Source of the DNA: Faecalibacterium prausnitzii
GTDB taxonomy: Bacteria > Bacillota > Clostridia > Oscillospirales > Ruminococcaceae
Length of the DNA: 64,000 nt
Direction: 5' to 3'
Assembly (NCBI RefSeq): GCF_019967995.1
Contig: NZ_CP065377.1
Coordinates: 1,612,001 to 1,676,000, forward strand
Part shown: positions 15,377 through 23,842 of the stretch, piece by piece
How the letters are laid out: every line of letters begins with the position of its first letter
Numbering within the stretch: the stretch's first letter is position 1
Translations under genes and position numbers: made by a program
Notes under the pieces: generated by a model
The model's database searches: none
Seen by the model: only the letters and a program-made list of their open reading frames with translations
Told to the model about the DNA's origin: nothing

Positions 15377-16357
15377 TCACGAAGCCGCTTTGTAACGGTC
15401 CTTTGCGGTGCAAACTGTTTGCACGGTGGCGGCATCCACCGTGTAGAGGGAAGCGTCCCCCGACACGGTCAGATAATAGCCGTCCGTGCCCTCGTAATAG
15501 GTCAGCGTCCGTTCGCCGTCCGCTGTGCGGACCGTGGCTGCAGCCAGCTGCTTCATGCCGGACGCATCGCCGTGGGGATCCTGCGCCGTGACGTAGCTGC
15601 TGAGGGCCGAAAGCAGGCTGCTGACCTGCGTTTCGTCCAGCTCCGCATCCGGTGCATCCGCCAGCCGCCAAACGGTGGTGTACGCCTTGCTGTCGCTGTC
15701 GCTTTCGGAGTCGGCCGAACGGGCGGACTCTGCGGCTTCCGAAACCGCCGTCAGGGTGAACGGCTCATCTCCGCAGGCAAGGGTGACGGATTCGATGGCC
15801 GAACGGGTCAGCCCTGCCGGGTTGAAGGCACCGAACAGCTCAGCGCGGCTCAGAGCAAAACAGGCCGCCTTGGACGCCGCCACCATATACAGGGCATCGT
15901 CCCCGGCCTTTTTCAGGTAGATATCCCCGGTGGCGGCATTCTCTGCCCCAAAGGTGAAGGTGTTCGTCTCCCCTGCCGCTGTGACCGTGACAGTCAGGCT
16001 CTCGTCCGTGAAGCCGTAGTCCTCGCCGGGTTCTTCGGTCAGCTGGCGTTTGGCGTTCAGCGCCGACAGGGCGGTGACCATCGTGTTGCAGGCGGTGGCG
16101 TCCAGATGATAGGCCGGGTCTTCGGCCAGCGTCCAGCTGCCGTCTGCAACCGTCAGGGTGTTCGTCTCGCCGTTGTACGTGACCGCAAGTTCGGTCAGGT
16201 CGCCCGCCGCAAAGGAGGACAGCGGGATGCTGCCCTCCGCCGCAGCGCTTTCGGCCTGTACGGCCTGCGCGTTCTTCGCCGTCAGGGCTGCGAAGGCCCC
16301 GCCCGCCAGAAAGACCAGAACCAGCAGAACGATGAGGGTGCGCTGTTTCGTTTTCAT
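15377..16357 (-). CDS. DUF4340 domain protein of a Gld-type ABC system
   Basis: A 326-residue protein with an N-terminal membrane helix (about 8-28) and an extracytoplasmic DUF4340 region. The function of the domain is not established; it regularly occurs downstream of GldG/GldF-like ABC transporters, as here. It is the last gene of a four-gene operon (ATPase, permease, GldG-like, DUF4340). An acidic Ser-Asp repeat (SADSESDSDS) near residue 215 is probably a surface linker. Confidence 0.8.
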   Translation of the reverse strand: MKTKQRTLIVLLVLVFLAGGAFAALTAKNAQAVQAESAAAEGSIPLSSFAAGDLTELAVTYNGETNTLTVADGSWTLAEDPAYHLDATACNTMVTALSALNAKRQLTEEPGEDYGFTDESLTVTVTAAGETNTFTFGAENAATGDIYLKKAGDDALYMVAASKAACFALSRAELFGAFNPAGLTRSAIESVTLACGDEPFTLTAVSEAAESARSADSESDSDSKAYTTVWRLADAPDAELDETQVSSLLSALSSYVTAQDPHGDASGMKQLAAATVRTADGERTLTYYEGTDGYYLTVSGDASLYTVDAATVQTVCTAKDRYKAAS

Positions 16358-16364
16358 GCGGGCC

Positions 16365-17810
16365 TCACTTTCTGCGCCGCAGGATGACCACGACAGCGCC
16401 CGCCGCCAGCAGCGCTGCCGGAAGGATCAGGATGAACACCAGACCCAGCACAGCCGCCTGTGCACTGGAGACGCTGATGGGGGCAGCTTCCAGCGCCTTG
16501 GAGTCGATCAGCACACTGCCGACCTGCCCCGCCAGCGAGGATGCACAGCCCTGCAGGAAAGTGCAATTGCCGGGCACGACCTGATAAGCGCTCTCGTTGT
16601 CCATGTTGCCGCAGTTGATCCAGATGACCTCCGCCTCGGTGGCTGTATTGCGGGCGTAGGCTGCCAGCGTGAAGGGGCCATCCGTGTCGCCGTCCTCTTT
16701 CTCCACCGTGGTCATCTCGTACCCGGCCGCCTTGCTGTAAGCCGCATCGGAGGTGGTGAGCAGCGCTTCTGCGGTCACATTCTCCGTCTCGGTCAGGGTG
16801 ATGCCCTGCGCCATCTGGAGCAGAACATGGCGGCTGGCATCCACGCCCTCCAGCGCCGTGGTCTCGGTGGGGCTGGTGTAGTCCGGCAGCAGATAGTAGG
16901 GGTAGCCGTTCATGAAGTGGCCGGAATCGCCCTCGACCACCAGCCCCTCGGCGCGGGTCAGGCCGAATTCGGCCATCACAGCGTCCAGATTGGGCGTATT
17001 ATAATAAGTATCGGTCGTGAGCAGAACGTTGCCGCCTGCACTCAGGTAGCTGCGCAGAAGGCTCATCTCATCCACCAGAGCGCCCGCCGAGGCAAAGTCC
17101 TGTGCAGGGACATTGATGATGAGCAGGTCGCAGTCCTCCGGGACGCTGCCGCTGGAAAGCAGGTCCAGCGCCGTGAGGGAGAGGTTCTGATTTTCCAGTG
17201 CATCGGTTAGCGTGTCGGTCAGGGTCTGCTCCCCGTGGTTGGTGGTGTAGTAGGCGTGTTTCTGTTCCCCACTGGTCAGGCGGTAGATGGCCGAGGTGAT
17301 CTTACTCTCGCCGGAGAACGTCACACGATAGCTGCCGGTAGTGTAGTAGTCGGAATAGTCATAATCGTAGAGGTCGGAGGCATCCAGCACCACGCTCTGC
17401 TCCCCGGAGACCAGGATCAGACTTCCAGACGCAGCATCCTGTGCGCCGTACTGGGCTGCAAAGGTCGGGTAGATGGCCGGGTCCTTGATTTCCCAGGCAA
17501 TATGGCTGCTCTCGGATGCGTATTTGTCCAGGAGCTTGGAGATGATCTGGTCCTCATTGCCGGTCTCGCAGAGGTAGTAGATGGTCACATCCTGCGTCAG
17601 GCCCTGCGCCACCTGCGCGGAACTGTCGCTGAGGGTATACAGCCCGGCCTCCGAGAGGTCGAACGTGGTGTATTTGGTCGGGAGGGTCCGCACCAGCAGG
17701 TTCACCAGCACGGCCAGAACCAGGACGGCCGCCGTGATGGCAGCGGAATAGAGGCCGCTGCGGAACACCCGCCCATTCAGGGCCGCCTTATCTTTGGGGA
17801 AGAACTTCAT
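16365..17810 (-). CDS. GldG-like ABC transporter auxiliary protein
   Basis: A 481-residue protein with an N-terminal membrane helix (about 20-42), a large outer domain of the GldG/ABC_transp_aux type, and a C-terminal helix (about 452-475) followed by RRRK. Members of this family pair with ABC-2 permeases in gliding-motility and related exporters; their substrate is unknown. It is eight bases upstream of the DUF4340 gene and 15 bases after the permease. Confidence 0.82.
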   Translation of the reverse strand: MKFFPKDKAALNGRVFRSGLYSAAITAAVLVLAVLVNLLVRTLPTKYTTFDLSEAGLYTLSDSSAQVAQGLTQDVTIYYLCETGNEDQIISKLLDKYASESSHIAWEIKDPAIYPTFAAQYGAQDAASGSLILVSGEQSVVLDASDLYDYDYSDYYTTGSYRVTFSGESKITSAIYRLTSGEQKHAYYTTNHGEQTLTDTLTDALENQNLSLTALDLLSSGSVPEDCDLLIINVPAQDFASAGALVDEMSLLRSYLSAGGNVLLTTDTYYNTPNLDAVMAEFGLTRAEGLVVEGDSGHFMNGYPYYLLPDYTSPTETTALEGVDASRHVLLQMAQGITLTETENVTAEALLTTSDAAYSKAAGYEMTTVEKEDGDTDGPFTLAAYARNTATEAEVIWINCGNMDNESAYQVVPGNCTFLQGCASSLAGQVGSVLIDSKALEAAPISVSSAQAAVLGLVFILILPAALLAAGAVVVILRRRK

Positions 17811-17825
17811 CGCTGCGCACCTCCT

Positions 17826-18698
17826 TTAATTCCAGCGGCGCTTTTCAATGCCCTGCGCCGTGAGGAACAGGAACACCGCCGTCACGGTCAGGTAATAGAC
17901 CAGCGTCGGGATGGAAAAGCTGTTGTTGACAAAATCTTCAAAGGGCGTGAAGAGGCACAGGGCGCTCAGCACCGCACTGAACGCCTCGGTCAGCCAGGCG
18001 CTCTTCACGAGGAAAAGGCCCGTCAGCCCCAGGCAGCACACTGCAAAGGCCAGACACCCCAGAACAAAGCTCCGGGTGCGCAGCCCGGCAAGGAGCGATG
18101 CTGCGCCTGCAATGCCCACAAAGACGACCAGCGCCACCGCGCTGCCCGCATTGAACAGGCTGCGCAGGCTGGGCATCATATAGGCCAGCAGCAGCACCGA
18201 GAAGCCCGCCACCGCTGCAATGATGGGGTTTTCGGTCAGGCCGGAGAGAAACTCGCCGATGGCAATGGCCGCACAGCCCAGCAGAAAATAACACAGCAGA
18301 CCCGCGAAGTTTGCGGCCAGTGCAGTGACTGTGCCGCCCAGTGCCCAGAGGATGAGGATCATCACGGCATCCGCAAGGCACGGCAGCGCAAACACAGCGC
18401 ACATCGCGAAAAACTTGCCCAGCACCACGCCCCAGACGGAGACCGGGCTGGTCAGAAGCAGCTGGTCGGTGCGGCTGCGGCGCTCTTCGGCCAGCGACCG
18501 CATGGTCAGGACCGGAATGTAGAGCAGCAGCATGAAGATCGTGCGGTAAAGCGTATAGTAGCTGAAATCCGTCAGGCCGTAGCCGAGGTTCAGCGCCAGG
18601 AAATAGATGCCCGACGACGCCAGCAGAAAGGCGGTGAGCAGATAGCCGAGCATCCCGTGGAAATAGCTGCGGAGTTCCCGCTTGAAAATGGCGTTCAT
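17826..18698 (-). CDS. ABC-2 type permease, GldF-like
   Basis: A 290-residue integral membrane protein with about six helices, starting with a cytoplasmic FKRELRSYFHGMLGYL segment typical of ABC-2 permeases. A cytoplasmic stretch, RSLAEERRSRTDQLLLTSP, matches the conserved motif of the GldF/NosY group. It overlaps the ATPase gene by four bases (ATGA). Confidence 0.87.
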   Translation of the reverse strand: MNAIFKRELRSYFHGMLGYLLTAFLLASSGIYFLALNLGYGLTDFSYYTLYRTIFMLLLYIPVLTMRSLAEERRSRTDQLLLTSPVSVWGVVLGKFFAMCAVFALPCLADAVMILILWALGGTVTALAANFAGLLCYFLLGCAAIAIGEFLSGLTENPIIAAVAGFSVLLLAYMMPSLRSLFNAGSAVALVVFVGIAGAASLLAGLRTRSFVLGCLAFAVCCLGLTGLFLVKSAWLTEAFSAVLSALCLFTPFEDFVNNSFSIPTLVYYLTVTAVFLFLTAQGIEKRRWN

Positions 18699-19435
18699 TC
18701 GTCTTTCCTCCCTGTGTTCTCCTCGGTCTCGCCGCCGGTCAATTCCAGGAAGACTTCTTCCAGACTCCTGCCGTCCGCCGTCAGCTCCTGCAGACTGCCC
18801 GATGCCGCCAGCCTGCCTTTGGACAGGATCAGCACCTGCTGGCAGACCGCCTGCACCTCGCTTAGAATATGGCTGGATAGGATGACCGTGTGGGCCTGCC
18901 CCAGCTCCCGGATGAGTTTGCGGATCTCGATGACCTGCGCCGGGTCCAGGCCGACGGTAGGCTCATCGAGGATGATGAGCTTCGGGCTGCCCAGCAGCGC
19001 CTGCGCGATGCCCACCCGCTGCCGGTAGCCCTTGGAGAGGCTGCGGATGAGCCGGGGCAGGACCTTTTCCAGCCCGGTGCGGCGGGCTGCGCTGCGCACC
19101 TGCTCTTTTCGTTCGGCCTTCTTGACGCCCTTGAGCTCGGCCGCAAAGTCCAGATATTCCTGCACTGTCATCTCCGGGTAAAGGGGCGGCTGCTCCGGCA
19201 GATAGCCGACGCACTTCTTTGCCGCATCGGCCTCCTCCGGCAGCGGGTGCCCCGCCACCGTGACCTGCCCGCTGGTAGCGGACAGATACCCGGTCAGGAT
19301 GTTCATAATGGTGGACTTGCCCGCACCGTTCGGCCCCAGCAGGCCGCAGATGCCGCCGTCTGCCACTGCAAAGGAAACATTTTCTACCGCCAGACGTTGC
19401 CCGTATTTTTTGGTAAGATGAGAAACTTCGATCAC
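18695..19435 (-). CDS. ABC transporter ATPase, GldA-like
   Basis: From the GTG start (RBS GAGAGGAG) the protein has 246 residues. It shows Walker A GPNGAGKST (about 38-46), signature LSKGYRQR (about 135), Walker B LIILDEPTVGLDP and switch His (SSHILSE). It supplies energy to the ABC-2 permease encoded next. The frame stays open upstream to 19804, but that part overlaps rpmE and looks non-coding. Confidence 0.9.
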   Translation of the reverse strand: MIEVSHLTKKYGQRLAVENVSFAVADGGICGLLGPNGAGKSTIMNILTGYLSATSGQVTVAGHPLPEEADAAKKCVGYLPEQPPLYPEMTVQEYLDFAAELKGVKKAERKEQVRSAARRTGLEKVLPRLIRSLSKGYRQRVGIAQALLGSPKLIILDEPTVGLDPAQVIEIRKLIRELGQAHTVILSSHILSEVQAVCQQVLILSKGRLAASGSLQELTADGRSLEEVFLELTGGETEENTGRKDE

Positions 19436-19577
19436 AAATAACGCTCCTCTCAAAGGCCGCGCAGAACGCGATGGATTTCGTTGCTGGTTTATTTTAGTCT
19501 GCAAATGTGATGAAAATAAGATAAAGTCGTGTAAGTTCCGAAAGGTTCCGCCGTTCGCGCTTTTCTGCCCCAACACG

Positions 19578-19614
19578 CAAAAAAGCGCCGCCTCCGCAAG
19601 GGAGACGGCGCTTT
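19578..19614 (-). terminator. rpmE terminator
   Basis: AAAGCGCCG at 19582-19590 pairs with CGGCGCTTT at 19606-19614, and a six-T run follows on the minus strand. Confidence 0.88.
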
Positions 19615-19631
19615 GGAAAAGACCAGTAAAA

Positions 19632-19832
19632 TTACTTACGGCCGAAGCGCTTGTTGAAGCGCTCAACACGTCCGCCGGTGTCGACCAGCTTCTGCTTACC
19701 AGTGTAGAAAGGATGGCACTTGGAGCAAACTTCGACGTGGATCTCAGGCTTGGTGGAATGGGTCTTGATGACGTTGCCGCATGCGCAGGTGATGGTGCAG
19801 TCAACGTAATTCGGATGGATACCCTGCTTCAT
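19632..19832 (-). CDS. rpmE: 50S ribosomal protein L31
   Basis: The 66-residue protein is the zinc-binding form of L31, with Cys pairs C16-x-C18 and C36-x-x-C39 (CAC and CSKC). It binds the large ribosomal subunit at the central protuberance. Length and the KQGIHPNY start fit the family. It is transcribed alone from the promoter at 19951-19978. Confidence 0.96.
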   Translation of the reverse strand: MKQGIHPNYVDCTITCACGNVIKTHSTKPEIHVEVCSKCHPFYTGKQKLVDTGGRVERFNKRFGRK

Positions 19833-19978
19833 TCTTTTTCACCTCATTTCTGGTTCTGACGTATTGGGGCCATATTATCAATGTATGTGCCCATCACAAC
19901 CTTCAATATCGGCTACCCCCACGAGCGGCCTTGGAAACGATTGCTTAAATATTATAGCACAATTTTTGAAAAATGCAA
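19833..19978 (-). promoter_or_regulatory. rpmE promoter and ~110-nt leader
   Basis: TTGCAT (19973-19978) and TATAAT (19951-19956) with a 16-base spacer form a strong promoter. About 110 untranslated bases precede rpmE. L31 genes in several phyla have autoregulatory leaders, so this one may bind L31; I did not resolve a structure. Confidence 0.55.
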
Positions 19979-20006
19979 GGGGGAATTTTTGATTTTTGGT
20001 CGTTCA

Positions 20007-20064
20007 ACAACAAAAATCTCCTGTACGCATCGGGAACTGCACCCCAAATAAATACAGGAGATTT
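20007..20064 (-). terminator. spo0A terminator
   Basis: A perfect 12-base inverted repeat (20014-20025 and 20053-20064, core ATCTCCTGTA) with a 27-base loop is followed by T's on the minus strand. It lies about 140 bases beyond the spo0A stop. Nothing else is seen between 20065 and 20202. Confidence 0.7.
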
Positions 20065-20202
20065 ATTGCCTTTTGTTCAACCCATTTATCGCCATGGAGC
20101 CATCATCCCACATTTTTTATAGCGATAAACAGAAGTCAAATTTCCAGCAATTCCAATTTGTTCCTTTCTATACTTTCATATACTTCGATACCGCGAAATA
20201 TT

Positions 20203-20961
20203 TCACCCCACCCGCTGCCGCTTATCCAGCCGCATTTTATCAGCGATCATCGCAATGAACTCGCTGTTCGTAGGTTTTCCCCGCAGGTTGTGGATGGTAT
20301 AGCCGAAGTAGCTGTTGAGGGTGTCTACGTCTCCCCTGTCCCATGCAACCTCGATGGCGTGGCGGATGGCGCGCTCCACGCGGCTGGCGGTGGTGCCGTT
20401 CTTTTTGGCAATTTCCGGGTAGAGCCGCTTGGTCACAGCGTTGATGTACTCCGGCTCGTTCATGGTGAGCAGGATGGCATCCCGCAGGAACTGGTAGCCC
20501 TTGATGTGGGCAGGGACGCCGATCTGGTGCAGGATCTCCGTCACGGTCAGCTCATCGCTGTCCACGCTGGTAGGCAGGTGATGCTTTTCCTTGCCCATTG
20601 CCACCTTCACGACCCGGCTGGCGAGGACATTTTCGTCAAACGGTTTGACGAAATAGTACGCAAATCCCTCATCCAGCAATTCCTGGACCATTTCCTCGCT
20701 CTGGAACGCACCCGTCACAAAAAACGAGGTGTGCCGCTCGCCTGCGGCGTTGTACTTTTGTTTGACGGCCAGTGCATCCAGCCCCGGCATAAAAGCGTCC
20801 AGCAGCACCACCTGCGGTCGCACCGAGAGCATTTTCTGAAGCACCTTCTGTCCGTCCTTTTCGACGACCGTAACTTCCACGCCTTTTTGTTCCAACGCTT
20901 CGCGGCAGGCTTCCGTGATCTCTGCGCTGGTATCCGACATCAAAAACCGAATTTTATCCAT
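20203..20961 (-). CDS. spo0A: Sporulation master regulator Spo0A
   Basis: A 252-residue response regulator: receiver domain (about 1-120) with the phospho-acceptor Asp in [10 protein letters not shown] (near 56), the conserved Thr/Ser switch region (FFVTGAF) and Lys in FVKPFD, then the Spo0A-specific DNA-binding domain (about 145-250). The recognition helix region [18 protein letters not shown] is well conserved. In clostridia phosphorylated Spo0A binds 0A boxes to start sporulation and solvent/stationary-phase genes. It follows spoIVB, the classic spoIVB-spo0A order. Confidence 0.95.
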   Translation of the reverse strand: MDKIRFLMSDTSAEITEACREALEQKGVEVTVVEKDGQKVLQKMLSVRPQVVLLDAFMPGLDALAVKQKYNAAGERHTSFFVTGAFQSEEMVQELLDEGFAYYFVKPFDENVLASRVVKVAMGKEKHHLPTSVDSDELTVTEILHQIGVPAHIKGYQFLRDAILLTMNEPEYINAVTKRLYPEIAKKNGTTASRVERAIRHAIEVAWDRGDVDTLNSYFGYTIHNLRGKPTNSEFIAMIADKMRLDKRQRVG

Positions 20962-21002
20962 CGTTCATTCCTCCAAAGTGTGCAGTTCCCTTAACGCTTT
21001 TG

Positions 21003-21068
21003 ATTTTACCATATTTTTCCATTAATTTCAACGGTTATTTTTGCCATATTATGGCATCCATTGTCGAA
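21003..21068 (-). promoter_or_regulatory. spo0A promoter with a 0A box
   Basis: TTGAAA (21026-21031) and TAAAAT (21003-21008), spacer 17, drive spo0A. About 30 bases upstream of the -35 box, TTGTCGAA (21061-21068, plus orientation) matches the Spo0A-binding consensus exactly, suggesting autoregulation. A TGCCATA-T-TATGGCA palindrome (21042-21056) lies between them and may terminate spoIVB transcription. Confidence 0.6.
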
Positions 21069-21078
21069 TGATGCTTAT

Positions 21079-22341
21079 TCATTTTGACGATTCTGTATCC
21101 TGCGCCCTCTGCGCCGCAATTTCGGCCTGTTCCAACATGGTCTGGGCAAAAATTCCGTAGCCGCGTGTCGGGTCGTTGACCAGAACATGGGTCACTGCTC
21201 CCACCAGCCGCCCGTTCTGCACGATGGGGCTCCCGCTCATCCCCTGCACGATGCCGCCCGTCTGCGCCAGAAGCGCCGGGTCTGTCACCCGCAGGACCAT
21301 GTTCCGTTTGGGGTCTGCATCGCTGATCCGTTCGATCCGGACCTGATAAGGGCGCGGCGTCTCACCGGACACCGTAGACCAGATCTCTGCACTGCCCGTT
21401 GTGACCTCCTGCGCAAAGGCAACCTCCATGCGCTGCCCGGCGAACTGTGTGCGGGTGGTGCCGTATACGCCGTTCTCTCCATTGATGCGGATGCTCCCGA
21501 TGGCCCGGCTGCCAAGAAAGTGTCCTTTCAGTTCGCCGGGGCTTCCTGCTGTTCCTTTGCTGCAGCCGGTGATCTCGCAGGGGACGATCTCCCCTGTGCG
21601 CAGTGCAATGCTCTCGCCGGTGTCGCTGTCGCTGATGGGGTGGCCAAGCCCCGCAAAAATGCCCCGTGCATCGTCTGCGAAGGTCAGCGTCCCGACACCG
21701 GCCGAGGAGTCGCGCACCCACATCCCGGCCCGCCACTGCCCTGCCGCCGCATCCCAGACCGGCACAAGCGTCGTGCGGAGCTGCTCTCCGTTCCGGATAT
21801 ACACGACCTCCACCGCCTGCCCCTGCGCTGCTTCCAGCGCCGCTTTGACGGCGTCGTTGTCCTCCGTCACGGTCGTGCCGATGCGGATGACCCGGTCGCC
21901 CAGGCGCAGCCCGGCTTCCTTTGCCGGATTGGCCGTGCCGCCGCTGGGGCGTTCCACGTCCGAAAAGCCGACCACCAGCGCCCCCTCCGAGAACATCTTC
22001 ACCCCGAACGGCGTTCCGCAGACCGTCACCTGCATCCGCTCGGTAACGATGGTCCGGATGGTCTTGATCGGCAGCCAGCCGCCCAGCGAGAGGGTGGTCT
22101 GGTAGCTGCCCACCGCGCGGGTGCTGGCAACATTCTGGCTTCCGTGCACCCCCAGCGGCTCCACATAGGAAAAGCGGGGCAGCGCCAGAACCTCGCCCGG
22201 CGTCAGATAGACGCGGTCCGGCAGGCGGCTGTACAGCCACCCCAGCGCAGCGACCGGCAGCAGTGCCAGCCATGCTGCCGCCTGCTTTGCCCGCTTCCAG
22301 CCCTTTCGGTGCGCTCGGTCCTGCTGTTTCACGTTCGCCAT
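21079..22341 (-). CDS. spoIVB: SpoIVB serine peptidase
   Basis: A 420-residue membrane-anchored S55-family protease. It has an N-terminal basic segment and membrane helix (about 18-40), a PDZ-like domain (about 115-200) and a C-terminal S55 peptidase domain. The catalytic His is in GLGHPISD (near 235) and the Ser in GIVQGMSGSPIV (near 370). In spore formers it is secreted between forespore and mother cell and signals SigK activation by cleaving SpoIVFA. It is adjacent to spo0A. Confidence 0.93.
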   Translation of the reverse strand: MANVKQQDRAHRKGWKRAKQAAAWLALLPVAALGWLYSRLPDRVYLTPGEVLALPRFSYVEPLGVHGSQNVASTRAVGSYQTTLSLGGWLPIKTIRTIVTERMQVTVCGTPFGVKMFSEGALVVGFSDVERPSGGTANPAKEAGLRLGDRVIRIGTTVTEDNDAVKAALEAAQGQAVEVVYIRNGEQLRTTLVPVWDAAAGQWRAGMWVRDSSAGVGTLTFADDARGIFAGLGHPISDSDTGESIALRTGEIVPCEITGCSKGTAGSPGELKGHFLGSRAIGSIRINGENGVYGTTRTQFAGQRMEVAFAQEVTTGSAEIWSTVSGETPRPYQVRIERISDADPKRNMVLRVTDPALLAQTGGIVQGMSGSPIVQNGRLVGAVTHVLVNDPTRGYGIFAQTMLEQAEIAAQRAQDTESSK

Positions 22342-22448
22342 CTCCCCGGAATCTTTTTGCTAGTATGCGCCGCGCGGGATGTGATTATAAAATTGTGCCG
22401 CAGGAATTGACTTTTGGGTGCAAACTTGATACACTTAATAAGCTCCGT

Positions 22449-22528
22449 GCGGAAGTGGCGGAACGGCAGACGCGCTGGTTTTAGGCACCAGTTCCATCGG
22501 AGTGAGGGTTCAAGTCCCTTCTTCCGCA
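22449..22528 (+). tRNA. tRNA-Leu (anticodon UAG)
   Basis: An 80-base tRNA with GCGGAAG/CTTCCGC acceptor stem, long variable arm, AGGG TTCAAGT CCCT T arm, and anticodon stem CTGGT/ACCAG around loop TTTAGGC (anticodon UAG). CCA is not encoded. Confidence 0.93.
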
Positions 22529-22533
22529 TAAGA

Positions 22534-22575
22534 AAAGGCTCCATCGAACGGTTTCCCGTTTGGTGGAGCCTTTTT
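22534..22575 (+). terminator. tRNA-Leu(UAG) terminator
   Basis: AAGGCTCCA (22535-22543) pairs with TGGAGCCTT (22564-22572), then a T run. The stem begins seven bases after the tRNA. Confidence 0.88.
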
Positions 22576-22693
22576 ACGTTTGCCTCTGTTCTTGTTTTTT
22601 ACCACTTTTCTACCACTTTTTGACGACTTTGGGAGCGTCAGAAGCCGTTAAAATCGCTGGCATTCGTTCGTATCTGCACATTCCAAAACAAGC

Positions 22694-22738
22694 AAAAACC
22701 CGCGTGAGCGCTTGATTTTCAAGCATTCATGCGGGTTT
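22694..22738 (-). terminator. tRNA-Leu(GAG) terminator
   Basis: AACCCGC/GCGGGTT stem plus TTTTT on the minus strand, about six bases beyond the tRNA 3' end. Confidence 0.85.
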
Positions 22739-22744
22739 CTCATC

Positions 22745-22828
22745 TGGTGCGAAGGAGGGGACTCGAACCCCCAAGGATAAACCACACGCACCTCAAACGT
22801 GCGCGTCTGCCAGTTCCGCCACCTTCGC
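22745..22828 (-). tRNA. tRNA-Leu (anticodon GAG), CCA encoded
   Basis: GCGAAGG/CCTTCGC acceptor stem, anticodon stem CACGT/GCGTG around loop TTGAGGT (anticodon GAG), long variable arm, GGGGG TTCGAGT CCCCT T arm. The CCA end is encoded in the DNA, unlike the other two tRNA-Leu genes here. Confidence 0.92.
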
Positions 22829-22890
22829 ATACTGTTTTAGTGCAATCTCCGATTCCTGAGGTCTGAAACCGTGGTGCGGACTGCTCAAGT

Positions 22891-22919
22891 ATAGTACCAT
22901 AATCTCCTGGGAAAGTCAA
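22891..22919 (-). promoter_or_regulatory. tRNA-Leu(GAG) promoter
   Basis: TTGACT (22914-22919) and TACTAT (22891-22896) with a 17-base spacer, about 60 bases upstream of the tRNA. Confidence 0.65.
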
Positions 22920-23002
22920 GCGTTTTTCATAGAATTTTTCGGCTCACATATCTTGTACGGAGACGCTTTTTCATAAATTCACAGCATGAGGAGGTTTTTG
23001 GT

Positions 23003-23842
23003 GTGAAGGTACAGAAAAAGTTTTTATTACAGGGCGTGATCCTTCTATTTCTGGGGCTGGGCTTAGGTTTTGGGCTTGGGAGTTTCTATGCTTCTGCGCC
23101 GGTCATCGGGTGCCGGGAAAATGACCTGACGCCCATCCCGGACGAAGGTTTCGTCTCCCCTGCCGCAAGCGAAGTGCCGGCCGGATCGGTACCGGAAACG
23201 CCGCCCACACCACCGGACAAATGGGTCTGTCTGACCTTCGACGACGGCCCCAGCAAGACGACGCCGGACGTTCTGGCCGCGCTGAACGCCGCCGGAGTCC
23301 GGGCCACCTTTTTTGTGGTGGCGACCGGGTACAACGAGAAGTATCTGCCGCTTCTCGCTGAGGCAGAAGCCGCCGGGCACCAGATCGCATTCCACTCTGC
23401 CTCGCACGAGTACAGCGACATCTACCGGAGCCCGGACGCCTACTGGCAGGACCTTGCCCTGCTGAAGGAGCGCATCGCGCCCTATGTCCATACGGAGGGC
23501 ATCCGCTATCTGCGCTTTCCGGGCGGGAGCACCAACACCGTCAGCCGACGCTATGGCGGCAAAGGCCTCATGAGCGAGTTGAAAGCGCAGGCCGCTGAAA
23601 AAGGCTTTACCTCTGTGGACTGGAACGTCTGCGCCGAGGATGCTGTGGGCGGCAAACCCAGCGCATCCACCATCTACCGCAATGTGGTGCGGGAGACCGG
23701 TGAACAGACCCAGTGCATCGTTCTGATGCACGATTCCGCCACCACCCACACCACCGCCGAAGCCCTGCCGGACATCATCCAGTGGTATCGGGATCAGGGG
23801 TTCACATTCTGCCGCGTAGAGCAAGTGCTGCCAACACCATAG
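23003..23842 (+). CDS. Secreted polysaccharide (peptidoglycan/chitin) deacetylase
   Basis: A 279-residue NodB-domain protein. An N-terminal membrane helix (about 8-30) exports or anchors it; a Pro-rich linker follows; the NodB domain spans about 72-275. Motif 1 TFDDGPS (catalytic Asp-Asp), motif 2 HSASH (metal-binding His pair) and motif 3 RFPGGS are all intact. It removes N-acetyl groups from cell-wall glycan, most likely peptidoglycan. The GTG start follows GAGGAGG. Its 3' end overlaps the convergent MerR-type gene by 41 bases. Confidence 0.88.
   Translation: MKVQKKFLLQGVILLFLGLGLGFGLGSFYASAPVIGCRENDLTPIPDEGFVSPAASEVPAGSVPETPPTPPDKWVCLTFDDGPSKTTPDVLAALNAAGVRATFFVVATGYNEKYLPLLAEAEAAGHQIAFHSASHEYSDIYRSPDAYWQDLALLKERIAPYVHTEGIRYLRFPGGSTNTVSRRYGGKGLMSELKAQAAEKGFTSVDWNVCAEDAVGGKPSASTIYRNVVRETGEQTQCIVLMHDSATTHTTAEALPDIIQWYRDQGFTFCRVEQVLPTP

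Noticed and set aside
18695..19804. Long N-terminal extension of the Gld-type ATPase
   Set aside because: The extra 123 codons overlap rpmE and its terminator on the same strand. A GTG with a good ribosome-binding site starts the protein at the normal ABC position.
22449..22828. Tandem tRNA-Leu genes as a mobile-element remnant
   Set aside because: The two genes are on opposite strands, have different anticodons and separate promoters and terminators. No integrase or direct repeat lies between them.
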